Positions 54,584 through 63,332 of a DNA stretch of 64,000 bases are shown here, piece after piece (position 1 is the stretch's first letter; every line of letters starts with the position of its first letter). A program made the position numbers and the translations under genes. The stretch comes from an uncultured Rhodospirillales bacterium (GTDB lineage: Bacteria; Pseudomonadota; Alphaproteobacteria; Reyranellales; Reyranellaceae), in assembly GCA_902825855.1 (NCBI GenBank), contig CADECW010000003.1:1-64000 (forward strand), written 5' to 3'. The notes beneath the pieces were generated by a model that worked only from the letters and a program-made list of their open reading frames with translations, was not told the DNA's origin and did no database searches.

Positions 54584-55753
54584 ATGCAGCAGGCCGATCA
54601 GGTTGCGTATCTCGAGCGTATGTTGCGTATGGTGCGTACCAACACGCGGGATGACGGCCCCGGCGTCATGCACACGCCGGTCGAGGGCTACTACGACCCG
54701 CTGCGCTACCAGCGCGAGGTCGATCTGCTGTTCCGCAAGTATCCCATCGTCGCCGCCTTCTCGAGCCAGCTGCGCAAGGCCGGCGACTTCGTAGTGCACA
54801 ACGAGACCGGCCAGCCGATCCTGGTGACGCGCGGCACCGACGGCGTGCTGCGCGCCTTCCTCAATGTCTGTCGCCATCGCGGTGCCGCAGTCGAGCAGAA
54901 GCCTTGCGGCGCCAACAAGCGTGCCTTCGTGTGCGCCTATCACGGCTGGAGCTACGATCTCACTGGCCGGCTGGTCGGCATCACCGATGGCGCCACGTTC
55001 GGCGATATCGACAGGAGCAGGTATGGCCTGCGCCGACTGAAGCTGGCGGAGAAATACGGGCTGGTCTGGGTCGTGCCGACTGCGCTGGAAGACGACGAGG
55101 ACACGAACTTCGACATCGAAAGCTACCTCGGCGCGCTCAATGCCGACCTGTCAGGCTGGGACATGCAGGGCTGGGAGCTGCATTCCTCAGAGCCGCTTCG
55201 GCCGCGCATGAACTGGAAGCTGGTGATCGACACTTTCCTCGAGCTCTACCACTTCCGCTACCTTCATCCCGGCACGGTCTATCCGCTGTTCCTGGACAAC
55301 ATCGCCACCTACGAGCGGATGGGCAATCACATGCGCTGGGCGGCCGCCAAACGCTCGTTGACCGAGCTGGAGAGCCAGCCCAAGGAGAGCTGGCGCATCC
55401 GCGACCATGCCATCGTCTTCTATTCGCTCTTCCCCAACACCGTGCTGACCTACACCCAGGATCATTGCGGCGTGTTCTCGAGCTTTCCCGTCGCACCCGA
55501 TAAGTCGGTGCTGCAGTTCTCGGTGCTGGTGCCGCCGGAGGAGAAGGCCAGGAAGCCCGAGAGCTATTGGAAGGCCAATGTCGACCTGTTCGCCAACGCG
55601 CTGGTCGAGGATCTCGGCATCGGCGAGACCATCCAGAAAAATTTCAGGAGCGGCGCCAACCGCCAGCAGACCTTCGGCAAGTTCGAGAAGGCGCTGGGCT
55701 GGTATCACCAGGAAGTGACGGACGCCGTCTCGCAGGCTGCTCCTCCGTCATAG
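54584..55753 (+). CDS. Rieske non-haem iron oxygenase, alpha subunit
   Basis: A 389-residue oxygenase. The Rieske [2Fe-2S] ligands are C96-x-H98 (CRHRG) and C117-x2-H120 (CAYHGWSYD). The mononuclear iron part has NWKLVIDTFLELYHFRYLHPG, with two His as expected. It would hydroxylate an aromatic ring or demethylate using electrons from a ferredoxin. No beta subunit is adjacent, so the enzyme may be alpha-only. Ferredoxin and reductase lie 4 kb away on the other strand. Confidence 0.88.
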   Translation: MQQADQVAYLERMLRMVRTNTRDDGPGVMHTPVEGYYDPLRYQREVDLLFRKYPIVAAFSSQLRKAGDFVVHNETGQPILVTRGTDGVLRAFLNVCRHRGAAVEQKPCGANKRAFVCAYHGWSYDLTGRLVGITDGATFGDIDRSRYGLRRLKLAEKYGLVWVVPTALEDDEDTNFDIESYLGALNADLSGWDMQGWELHSSEPLRPRMNWKLVIDTFLELYHFRYLHPGTVYPLFLDNIATYERMGNHMRWAAAKRSLTELESQPKESWRIRDHAIVFYSLFPNTVLTYTQDHCGVFSSFPVAPDKSVLQFSVLVPPEEKARKPESYWKANVDLFANALVEDLGIGETIQKNFRSGANRQQTFGKFEKALGWYHQEVTDAVSQAAPPS

Positions 55754-55767
55754 GCGGGGCTGCCCAC

Positions 55768-55893
55768 CCCCGTCATCCCGACCGGAGCCGAGCGCAGCGC
55801 GGCGAAGCGGAGGGGCCTTTTCTGTTGATGCGTCGACAAGAAGAGGTCCCTCGACTGCGCCGCCCTTCGGGCGGCTTCGCTCGGGATGACGGG
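55768..55893. repeat. REP-like palindromic repeat, copy 1
   Basis: Opens with CCCGTCATCCCGA and closes with TCGGGATGACGGG, so the ends pair. The interior shares CCTTTTCTGTTGATGCGTCG and TCCCTCGACTGCGCCGCCC with copy 2. It lies in the gap after the Rieske gene, where a folded RNA could stop transcription. Confidence 0.8.
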
Positions 55894-55954
55894 AAATTTT
55901 GCCGTTGTCCCGACCAGAGCGCAGCAACTGTATTGTTGAGGTGCCGCCTCCCCA

Positions 55955-56069
55955 CCGTCATCCCGACCGGAGCGAAGCGAAGCGGATGGGACCTTTTCTG
56001 TTGATGCGTCGACAAGAGGAGGTCCCTCGACTGCGCCGCCCTTTGGGCGGCTTCGCTCGGGATGACGGG
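55955..56069. repeat. REP-like palindromic repeat, copy 2
   Basis: Starts with CCGTCATCCCGACCGGAGCG and ends with TCGGGATGACGG, with the same internal blocks as copy 1 in the same direction, 61 bases further on. The gap 55754-56106 holds no gene besides these repeats. Confidence 0.8.
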
Positions 56070-56106
56070 GTGGGGAGCCAATGCCGTTTTATCGCAGGCG
56101 TGGCCC

Positions 56107-56628
56107 CTACTTGATCGTTACCTGATGCGCGACTTTCTCGCCGTCGGTCACGGTGAGCTCCCTGAAGCCCAGGAGCTTCAGCAGGTCGAAGAACGTCGCA
56201 TCCTCGGCTACCGTGCGCTCCTGGAAGAACGGTGACAGCCGGGACATCGTGGTCATGTTGGCGAGCAGAGCCCGCATGCGATAGACGGTGTTGAGCTCGC
56301 CCTGCTGCATGCCGACGATGATCATCTTGTCGGCCTTCTCACCCTTGGCGAACACCGCATAGGGCACGCGATAGGCCGACTGGATCGTGCCCTGCGATAC
56401 CACGGTGGTGAACTGGATGCGCTGGGCGCGGTCGACACCGGCGATGGTCTGCAGCTGCGATTCGAACACCTCGGTCGAGGTCGGCTTGGGATAGTAGTAG
56501 CCGATGTAGCGGTCCTCGGTCGCAGCCTTGGGCGCGGGTGCCGCGGGCTTGGCCGCCTGCTGCGCCAGCGCCGGCAAGGCGGCAGCCGTCAGGGCAATGG
56601 CCACGGTGGCTGCGAAAGTCTTCATCAT
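56107..56628 (-). CDS. Exported protein of unknown function
   Basis: A 173-residue protein with a signal peptide (1-22, ending ALAQQ), an Ala/Pro spacer and then RYIGYYYPKPTSTEVFESQLQT and later EDATFFDLLKLLGFRELTVTDG. Mixed alpha/beta composition, no Cys. No family recognised. It lies 30 bases past the SDR on the same strand and may be co-transcribed. Confidence 0.65.
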   Translation of the reverse strand: MMKTFAATVAIALTAAALPALAQQAAKPAAPAPKAATEDRYIGYYYPKPTSTEVFESQLQTIAGVDRAQRIQFTTVVSQGTIQSAYRVPYAVFAKGEKADKMIIVGMQQGELNTVYRMRALLANMTTMSRLSPFFQERTVAEDATFFDLLKLLGFRELTVTDGEKVAHQVTIK

Positions 56629-56658
56629 CTTGAGTCACTCCCCCGGGGGTGGTTCGGA

Positions 56659-57432
56659 TCAAAACAACGTATAGCCGCCATCGATGACAAAGTCGCGCCC
56701 GGTCGTATAGCCGGTGGCGCCGCTCGCCAGATAGACGGCAATCGGCCCGAAATCGGCGCCGACGCCCCAGCGTCGCTCGGGGATGCGCGGCATCACGTTG
56801 CCGGCGAATTTTTCATTGCCGAAGGCGTTGGCTGTCATCTCGGTCTCGATCCAGCCCGGCAGGATGGAGTTGGCCGTGATCCTGTAGCGCGCCAGCTCGA
56901 CGGCGAGCGCCCGTACCATGGCGCAGACGCCGCCCTTGCTCGCGCCGTAGTGGCTGGAACGTGCCGCACCTTCGATGGCGGCCGTGCTGGCCATCGCCAC
57001 CAGCGAGCCGCCCTTGCCGCGCTCGACCATGTGCCGGGCCGCCGCCTGGAAGGTGAAGAACACGCCGTCGAGATTGACGCGCATGACGCGGCGCCATTCC
57101 TCGTAGTCCATCTCGAGCAGAGAGCCCTTGCCGCGACCCGAGACGCCGGAGTTGGCGACGCAGTTGTCGACATGGCCCATCACCTCCAGCGTCTCGGCGA
57201 AGCCCTTCTGGACCTGGGTCTGGTCGCCGACATCGACGATCTGGGTGTGGACCTTGCGGCCGTGGCGCTTCAGCTTCTCTGCGGCATCGGCATTTTTCTT
57301 GGGGTTGGTACCCCAGATGCAGACATCGGCGCCAGCCTCGGCAAGTGCATCGGCCATGCCGAAACCGATGCCGCCGTTACCGCCGGTGATCAGCGACACC
57401 TTGCCCGTCAGATCGAAGCCCTTGTAGGCCAT
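56659..57432 (-). CDS. Short-chain dehydrogenase/reductase
   Basis: A 257-residue classical SDR with TGGNGGIGFGMADALA, NSGVSGRG (Asn-Ser-Gly in place of Asn-Ala-Gly), Ser in MASTAAIEG and YGASKGGVCAM. C-terminal GYTTGRDFVIDGGYTLF is typical. NAD(P) preference is unclear (GTNPKK suggests NADP). Probable substrate is a pathway alcohol or ketone. A strong hairpin repeat lies 22 bases upstream of its start. Confidence 0.86.
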   Translation of the reverse strand: MAYKGFDLTGKVSLITGGNGGIGFGMADALAEAGADVCIWGTNPKKNADAAEKLKRHGRKVHTQIVDVGDQTQVQKGFAETLEVMGHVDNCVANSGVSGRGKGSLLEMDYEEWRRVMRVNLDGVFFTFQAAARHMVERGKGGSLVAMASTAAIEGAARSSHYGASKGGVCAMVRALAVELARYRITANSILPGWIETEMTANAFGNEKFAGNVMPRIPERRWGVGADFGPIAVYLASGATGYTTGRDFVIDGGYTLF

Positions 57433-57453
57433 GCGAGTCCTCTCCCTCGGATT

Positions 57454-57476
57454 CCTCCCCCGTCATACGGGGGAGG
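57454..57476. repeat. Perfect GC hairpin in intergenic space
   Basis: CCTCCCCCGT-CAT-ACGGGGGAGG, a 10-bp stem, between the pirin and SDR genes on the minus strand. It resembles a dispersed short repeat; it could act as a terminator for the pirin transcript. Confidence 0.65.
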
Positions 57477-57601
57477 GCAGGGAGGGGGAAGGCCCTACAG
57501 CCGGTTTCCGGAATTCCTCATATGGATGGGGCGAGCCCCCGATTGAGGCTCGCCCCGCTTCCGTATGCTGCCCCCGAGACGGGGCAGGGGACGACAAGCA
57601 A

Positions 57602-58318
57602 TCAGTTCAGCTTGTCGGTTTCGACCAGCACGATCTCGGCATCCTCGACGGCCTTGAGCTCGATCTCCGCTACGTCCACCACGGCGATGCCATCGCGCGC
57701 CTTTGCCGTCACCGGCGAGCCGTCGATGCCGCGCACCTCGATCCTGCCCTTGGCCGGCACGAGGTAGGCGGGCTTGCCGTCGAGCTTCTGGCGGATCGTC
57801 TGTCCCGCCTTAAGCGTCCCGGCATAGAGCGCACCGTCGGCATAGAGCGGGATCGCCCCGTCATGCCCGCGGCCCGAGGCCAGCGGCACCAGCTTGCCGT
57901 CGCGCGCGTCGGCCGGAAACTGCACGGTCTCCCAGCGCGCCGGCACACCTTCCTTGTTGGGCAGGATCCAGATCTGGAACAGTTCGGTCTCGGCCTGCTC
58001 CATGTTGTACTCGGCGTGCTGGATGCCCTGGCCGGCGCTCATCACCTGGATCTGGCCCGCTTCTGTGCGGCCCTGGTTGCCCAGGTGGTCCTTGTGAGTG
58101 ATCGCGCCTTTGATGACATAGGTCACGATCTCCATGTCGCGATGGGGATGCGGCGGAAAGCCGGACTGCGGCGCGATGCGGTCGTTGTTCCACACGCGCA
58201 GCGCACCCCAGTGCACGCGATCGGGATTGCGGTATTCGGCAAAGCTGAAATGGAAGTTGGCGTTGAGCCAGCCGTGGTTCGACTTGCCGAGTTTCTCGAA
58301 GGGTCTGAGTTCGATCAT
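57602..58318 (-). CDS. Pirin family protein
   Basis: A 238-residue bicupin. The iron-site motif GFPPHPHRDMEIVTYVIKG and the later AGQGIQHAEYN hold the expected His ligands. PARWETVQFPADA is part of the second cupin. Pirins are either quercetinase-like dioxygenases or redox-linked regulators. A GAGG-type ribosome site precedes the ATG. Located in the degradation region, so a dioxygenase role is possible but not shown. Confidence 0.88.
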   Translation of the reverse strand: MIELRPFEKLGKSNHGWLNANFHFSFAEYRNPDRVHWGALRVWNNDRIAPQSGFPPHPHRDMEIVTYVIKGAITHKDHLGNQGRTEAGQIQVMSAGQGIQHAEYNMEQAETELFQIWILPNKEGVPARWETVQFPADARDGKLVPLASGRGHDGAIPLYADGALYAGTLKAGQTIRQKLDGKPAYLVPAKGRIEVRGIDGSPVTAKARDGIAVVDVAEIELKAVEDAEIVLVETDKLN

Positions 58319-58437
58319 GGTTGATTACCTCTTGCCGCCAAGATGGCTCGTGACGGCAAGGGATCAAGTTTCTGATTGGTGACCGCGGGCTGGCGCCGGC
58401 GCTGCGTCAATCCCAGCGAAAACAAGGGCCTTTGGGC

Positions 58438-59445
58438 TCATGCGTCGAGATTGAGGAAACGGCGGGCGTTCTTGAACAGCAACTGGTCGGTCTCGGCATC
58501 CGCCAAGCCCAGATTGATGGCGTGCCGCGTCGGCTGGCGATCCATGATCGAGAACGGATAGTCGCTGCCGATCATGAGCTGGCTCGAGCCATAGGATTCG
58601 ATCAGGAAGCGCAACGCCGTCTCGTCGTAGACCAGCGTGTCGTAAAAGAGGCGCCTCGCTGTCGCGCGCGGCTCGTCCATCGCGGCCTTGATCGGCGCCA
58701 TCGCTGTCCAGGCATGCTGCATGCGCGGCAGCACCTGGCCGAAGGCGCCGCCGCCGTGGCTGAAGCCGATGCGCAAGCGGGGATGGCGCCTCATCAGGCC
58801 GCCGCTGATCACCGAAGCGATGGCGAGCGCCGTCTCGCAGGGGAAGGCTACGACCTGCTCGAGATTCGCCGGACCGACCAGCCGATCCATGCCGGCCGGC
58901 CGCAACGGATGCACGAAGACCGCGGCACCGAGAGACTCGGCCGCGGCAAAGAACGGCTCCAGCGACGGATGCCCCAGCGCCACGCCGTTGATGTTGGTCG
59001 CGATCTCGACGCCCTTGAGGCCGAGCTGGTGCATCGCATGCTCGATCTCGCGCTGAGCCGCGTCCATGTCCTGCAACGGCACCATGCCCAGGCCATGGAA
59101 GCGGTCGGGCGCGCCGCGCACCATCTCGGCGATGGTCTCGTTGACGTGGCGGGCCAATACCGATGCGGCATCGGTCGGCAGCCAGTAGGACAGGAGCTCG
59201 GGCATTGGCGACAGGACCTGCATGCCGACATCCATGCCGGGCATCTGCTCGCGGCGCCGCGGCACGCTCCAACAGGCGTCGTCGATGGCGCGGTAGTTCT
59301 TGCCGCTGATGATCACCTGGGCGTGGCAGGCGTCGGTATGCCTGATCGAGGGCCACGGCAGGCCGGCGAATTCGGGCCGCTCGTCGGGCAGATGTGCGGG
59401 CACGACGTGCGTGTGCACGTCGATGGCGCAGCAAGGGCTGCTCAT
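58438..59445 (-). CDS. Amidohydrolase-2 family (ACMSD-like decarboxylase or hydrolase)
   Basis: A 335-residue metal-dependent amidohydrolase-2. Metal ligands: DVHTHVVP near the start, VHPLRP in the middle, FSHGGGAFGQVLPR, and Asp in GSDYPF. This family includes ACMSD and hydroxybenzoate decarboxylases acting on aromatic or muconate acids. ATG 59445 overlaps the ferredoxin stop by four bases, so the two are coupled. It fits a ring-cleavage pathway. Confidence 0.85.
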   Translation of the reverse strand: MSSPCCAIDVHTHVVPAHLPDERPEFAGLPWPSIRHTDACHAQVIISGKNYRAIDDACWSVPRRREQMPGMDVGMQVLSPMPELLSYWLPTDAASVLARHVNETIAEMVRGAPDRFHGLGMVPLQDMDAAQREIEHAMHQLGLKGVEIATNINGVALGHPSLEPFFAAAESLGAAVFVHPLRPAGMDRLVGPANLEQVVAFPCETALAIASVISGGLMRRHPRLRIGFSHGGGAFGQVLPRMQHAWTAMAPIKAAMDEPRATARRLFYDTLVYDETALRFLIESYGSSQLMIGSDYPFSIMDRQPTRHAINLGLADAETDQLLFKNARRFLNLDA

Positions 59446-59762
59446 TGCTGGCTGTGCGGCACTTTCAACCGCAGGCCGTCGAGAGCGTCGCTGACCTGGA
59501 TCTGGCACGACAGGCGCGAGTTGGCCTGCACATGCGGGCAGAACTCCAGCATGGACTGCTCGGTGCTGTCCTTGGCCGGCAGGCGAGCGAGCCAGTCCTC
59601 GGGCACGTAGACCATGCAGGTGGCGCACGAGCAGGCGCCGCCGCAATCGGCGTCGATGCCGACGATGCCGTTGCGCACCGCGCCTTCCATGATCGATTGC
59701 CCGTTGGCGATATCGATCGCGCGCTCGGTGCCGTCGGGTTCCTCGAAAACGATCTTCGCCAT
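59442..59762 (-). CDS. [2Fe-2S] ferredoxin, adrenodoxin type
   Basis: A 106-residue electron carrier. Cluster ligands C40, C46, C49 and C86 lie in CGGACSCATC and LSCQIQ. C44 is an additional cysteine. It would pass electrons from the FAD reductase encoded 13 bases upstream to the Rieske oxygenase or a P450. ATG follows GGGAAAAGCGA. Confidence 0.9.
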   Translation of the reverse strand: MAKIVFEEPDGTERAIDIANGQSIMEGAVRNGIVGIDADCGGACSCATCMVYVPEDWLARLPAKDSTEQSMLEFCPHVQANSRLSCQIQVSDALDGLRLKVPHSQQ

Positions 59763-59775
59763 TCGCTTTTCCCGT

Positions 59776-60978
59776 CTAGTTCCGCATGTCCTTCATGGCC
59801 ACGCCTTCGTCGCCGAGCCGCGCCGGATCGATCTTGGCACGTTCGCCGATGAGCTGCCTGGACATCATGAATTCCGGCGCCCGGTTGATCGCATCGACCG
59901 CGATCAGCGTTCCTGCGCGCAGATAGAAGACGGCAAAGGAGCGGCCGCGCTCGCTGTCGCCGCGCACGACGGCCTGGTCGTGGCCGGCCGACAGTCCTGC
60001 CATCTGCATCTTCACGTCGTACTGGTCGGTCCAGAACCACGGGACCTGCACGGCGGGCGGCGTGCGCCCGCAGATGACGGCCGCGGCGATGCGCGCGTGC
60101 TCGAGCGCATTGTGCACCGACTCCAGCCTCAGCCGGCGACCGGCCAGTTCGTGGTGCTGGCTGGCGCAGTCGCCGATGGCGAAGATCGAGGCATCGTCGG
60201 TCCGGCACGCGGCGTCGATCACGATACCATCGTCGACGGCGAGGCCGGCTTCCTGCGCCAGCTCGACGTTTGGCAGCGCGCCTGCGCCAACGACGACGAT
60301 GTCGGCATGGTAGTGGGCATCCTCGCAGACGACACTCTTGATTGAGCCTTTGTCCTCCAGGCCGCGCACCGCGGCACCAGTGCGGATGACGACGCCCTCC
60401 TCGCCGTGCAGGCGGGCATAGAATCCGGAGACGACCGGGCCGACGCCGCGCGCCATCAGGCGCGGCGCCTGCTCGAGCACCGTGACGCCAAGGCCATGCT
60501 TCACCGCGACGGCGGCGAGCTCCAGCCCGATATAGCCGCCGCCGATCACGACCAGCGATTTGCCCGACGCCAGATGCGCCCTGATGGCGTCGACATCGGC
60601 GATGTTGCGCAGGTAGAACGCGCCCGGCATGGCCAGCTGGCGCGGCCGGCTGCCGGTGGCCAGTACGAGGGTGGAATAGGGCAGGCGCGAACCGTCGGCC
60701 AGCAGGACGGCCCGGCCTGCCCGGTCGATCCGCTCGGCGCGCTGGCCCAGCAGCAGTCGGCTGCCGACCTTTTCGTAGAAGGCGGCGGGTTTGACGTAGA
60801 GCCGGTCGAGCGCCAGCTCGCCGGCCAAGAACTTCTTGGACAGCGGCGGGCGCTGATAGGGCAGGTGCGGCTCGTCACCGACCAGGCAGATTTCGCCCTG
60901 GAAGCCGTCCTGTGCCAGGCTGGCGACGAGCTGGCTGGCGGCCTGTCCCGCCCCGATGATCACCAGTGGATCGGCCAT
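59776..60978 (-). CDS. FAD-dependent ferredoxin reductase
   Basis: A 400-residue reductase. FAD motif VIIGAGQAASQLVASL near the start; YQRPPLSKKFLAGE is a signature of oxygenase-coupled reductases; the NAD site is VVIGGGYIGLELAAVAV; the second FAD motif is IFAIGDCASQ. It takes electrons from NADH to the ferredoxin. First of three genes (reductase, ferredoxin, amidohydrolase). ATG 60978 is preferred to one three codons earlier. Divergent from TetR at 61096. Confidence 0.9.
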   Translation of the reverse strand: MADPLVIIGAGQAASQLVASLAQDGFQGEICLVGDEPHLPYQRPPLSKKFLAGELALDRLYVKPAAFYEKVGSRLLLGQRAERIDRAGRAVLLADGSRLPYSTLVLATGSRPRQLAMPGAFYLRNIADVDAIRAHLASGKSLVVIGGGYIGLELAAVAVKHGLGVTVLEQAPRLMARGVGPVVSGFYARLHGEEGVVIRTGAAVRGLEDKGSIKSVVCEDAHYHADIVVVGAGALPNVELAQEAGLAVDDGIVIDAACRTDDASIFAIGDCASQHHELAGRRLRLESVHNALEHARIAAAVICGRTPPAVQVPWFWTDQYDVKMQMAGLSAGHDQAVVRGDSERGRSFAVFYLRAGTLIAVDAINRAPEFMMSRQLIGERAKIDPARLGDEGVAMKDMRN

Positions 60979-61095
60979 CGCTGTCAAAATCTAACGTTTG
61001 TTCGGTATCGTTGTTGTGCCGTCCGGCATCAGCTTCAAGCGCTCCGTGATCGGTATGGACATGCTTTATCCGGGGAAGCTCACTATCATCATCTG

Positions 61096-61710
61096 ATGCC
61101 AACCGAGAAGTCCGGAAAGGGCAGAATCACCAAGGCCGACAGGACCCGAGCGCGTCTGATCGAAGTCGCCACCCGCCTCTTCAAGGAACATGGTACGGAC
61201 GAGGTGACGGTGCGTCGCATCGCGGCGGCCGCCAAGATCGAAGCCGGCAGCATCTATTACCATTTCTCCTCGCGCGACCAGATCCTGCGCGCCGTGCTGG
61301 AAGGCGGCGTCGGCAACGCCCGAGAAGAGGTGCTGGCGGCGGTTGCCGAGGCGGGTTCGGACAGTTCGCCGCTGGTGCGTCTGCGCGCGGCCCTCGGCGC
61401 TCACCTCAAGTACACGATGCGCCATCACTTCTCCTCGCGGCTGAAGGTGATCCGCCGGCTCCCCAAGCGCCTGCGCGACCACCACATGCAGCAGGAGCGC
61501 GACTATGCCGCGATCTTCGCCGGTCTCCTGGCCGAGGCCGAGCGCAAGGGCTTGCTTAAATCAGGTTTCGATCTTTCGGTAGTGCGCATGCTCGCCATGG
61601 GCGCCCTGACCTGGGCTGCCGAATGGTACGACCCCGAAGGCGACATGACCCTCGACGACATCGCCGACCAGCTGATGCAGGTTCTGACGCGCGGGCTCGT
61701 GAAGTCCTAG
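61096..61710 (+). CDS. TetR family regulator of the degradation genes
   Basis: A 204-residue TetR protein. The DNA-binding domain is RARLIEVATRLFKEHGTDEVTVRRIAAAAKIEAGSIYYHFSSRDQIL. The ligand domain has many His (MRHHFSSR, DHHMQQ). The gap 60979-61095 between it and the reductase gene is the likely operator region; I find no clean palindrome there. It probably represses the reductase operon. Its stop overlaps the dioxygenase stop by four bases on the opposite strand. Confidence 0.85.
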   Translation: MPTEKSGKGRITKADRTRARLIEVATRLFKEHGTDEVTVRRIAAAAKIEAGSIYYHFSSRDQILRAVLEGGVGNAREEVLAAVAEAGSDSSPLVRLRAALGAHLKYTMRHHFSSRLKVIRRLPKRLRDHHMQQERDYAAIFAGLLAEAERKGLLKSGFDLSVVRMLAMGALTWAAEWYDPEGDMTLDDIADQLMQVLTRGLVKS

Positions 61711-62744
61711 TTCGGTGGTGCGATCAGGAACACCTTGGAAGAATTGAAGATCCAGGTGCCGACGAAGCCCGTCTCCTGGGGCTTGCGCTTGAGTTCGCTG
61801 AGCGCGCCCGCAAGGCATGCCCAGTTCAGGATCTCCTGCTGGCCGCAATCCTCGACCGCCGTGCCGGAGTAACCGCGCCACGCCTGCCAGTCGCAGTCGC
61901 GCAGCGCGTCGTACATGCGCCGGTCGGACGGCGTGTCGGGCCACAGGTAGTGGTTCTTGGCCGTAAGGAACGCGTGGCTCCAGCCCGACGAGGCGAGCAG
62001 CGCCACGCGATAGGGCGACTCCGCCAGCACGCGCGCCGTTGCCGCGCCCATGTCGAACAGCCGCCGCGGTGTCGGCGCCGGCGGATCGAGATCGGCCTCG
62101 TCGACCACGCGATCGAACACCGGCAGCCCGCCGCGCTGGGCCAGCACCCGCCGGCCGTAGCAGTTGATGGCGAAGGGAATGATCGGATAGCCAAACCCCT
62201 TGCGGTGGTAGTCGAGATACATGATCGCGTTGGTGAAGGCGTGGCCGAGCGGATTGTGCAGCGGCTTGTAGGCGTACGCCGTGTCGAAGCCTTCCTCGAT
62301 CAGGCGGCGTGCCAGCATCTTGGCGGCAGCGCGATGGCCGGGCAGTTCGTAGGTCTTGTCGGTCTCGCCCCATACGTTGCCCGGCGGCGAGGCGAACTTG
62401 AAACTCTCGTAGGCGCTGATGCAGTAGGGCGGGACGACGTCTTCCTTGAAGTTCTCGTACTGGTCGTCGCCCCAGATCAGCAGGAAGTCGGGTTTGAAGG
62501 CATCGAGTGCCGCGCGCGTCCTGTCCATCCAGGCAACGAGTTCGGCGCGATGGCGTGCGGCCGATGCCGTGCCTTCATCGTTGCCCCATTCGGCGCGCAT
62601 TGCTTCCGGCCAGCCGGCGGGCGTGCGCAGCTCCTCCGGAAGTTTCGGATTCTGCAGCATCCGCTTGAGGATCCACGACATGCGGTCGTCATGACCGTGC
62701 AATGGCGGATAGTGAGAGATCCCAAGAGCGAGAATTTCGGCCAT
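61707..62744 (-). CDS. LigB-type extradiol ring-cleavage dioxygenase
   Basis: A 345-residue class III extradiol dioxygenase. Iron ligand region GISHYPPLHG (H11) and the pattern DFLLIWGDDQYENF, NPLGHAFTNAIMYLDYH, IIPFAINCYG and SSGWSHAFLT are as in LigB/protocatechuate-dioxygenase-like enzymes. It would cleave a catechol-type ring. ATG 62744 is chosen; the longer frame upstream is arginine/proline-rich shadow. Transcription converges with TetR. Confidence 0.83.
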   Translation of the reverse strand: MAEILALGISHYPPLHGHDDRMSWILKRMLQNPKLPEELRTPAGWPEAMRAEWGNDEGTASAARHRAELVAWMDRTRAALDAFKPDFLLIWGDDQYENFKEDVVPPYCISAYESFKFASPPGNVWGETDKTYELPGHRAAAKMLARRLIEEGFDTAYAYKPLHNPLGHAFTNAIMYLDYHRKGFGYPIIPFAINCYGRRVLAQRGGLPVFDRVVDEADLDPPAPTPRRLFDMGAATARVLAESPYRVALLASSGWSHAFLTAKNHYLWPDTPSDRRMYDALRDCDWQAWRGYSGTAVEDCGQQEILNWACLAGALSELKRKPQETGFVGTWIFNSSKVFLIAPPN

Positions 62745-62925
62745 GGCATTTCCCGAGCGATGGTGGAAGATCTGCTTAAAAGCCGGACGGACTGTTTTTA
62801 ACTCCAGGCACGGCGGCAAGTCGAGGGGGTGACGGCGGCAACCGGCGGTCGGGACGCTACTTTGCCGGCATGAGGCCGGAGTTCGAACGCTCTGCCGGTT
62901 GGGGATGAAGGCGGGCAAGCACGCT

Positions 62926-63288
62926 TCAGTCATCCCGCCTGTTGCGGTGAACCAGCAGCGCGAGCCCGATGCCCAGTATGATCGCCGCCAGCAGGCCCAG
63001 CGTCATGGCGATGAAGCCGGTAAGGCTCAAACTCGAGTCGGGGTGCCAGCCGATATAGAGCAGGCCGATGCCGAGGCAGAGCATCAGCGTGAGCACGCCG
63101 ATGGCGAGCGTCGGTCCGACGCGCAGCTTCGATCGCCTGGCCAATCTCCTGCTCTCCCTCGACGGGTGGAAGACCGGACGATTGTCGGCAACCTGCTGCC
63201 TCACTCGTGAGACCAATCGGTGGCAAGCTCGACGCGTGACCCAGTCCTTCGAGCGCAAGGCCGCCTGCGCATGCGGCCAGTCGAGCAT
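62926..63288 (-). CDS. Small two-helix membrane protein
   Basis: A 120-residue protein. A basic soluble N-terminus (about 1-55, RRLARRSKLRVGP) precedes two hydrophobic helices (about 58-78 and 88-112) and a short basic tail HRNRRDD. No family recognised. Start uncertain between ATG 63288 and a GTG two codons earlier; no strong ribosome site. Confidence 0.5.
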   Translation of the reverse strand: MLDWPHAQAALRSKDWVTRRACHRLVSRVRQQVADNRPVFHPSRESRRLARRSKLRVGPTLAIGVLTLMLCLGIGLLYIGWHPDSSLSLTGFIAMTLGLLAAIILGIGLALLVHRNRRDD

Positions 63289-63332
63289 TCGCACGAGAGA
63301 TGCCCCGGGTGCCAGCAGCCAATGCGTTCCCG

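Noticed and set aside
55754-56106. CRISPR array
   Set aside because: There are only two long palindromic copies in one orientation, without short regular repeats or unique spacers.
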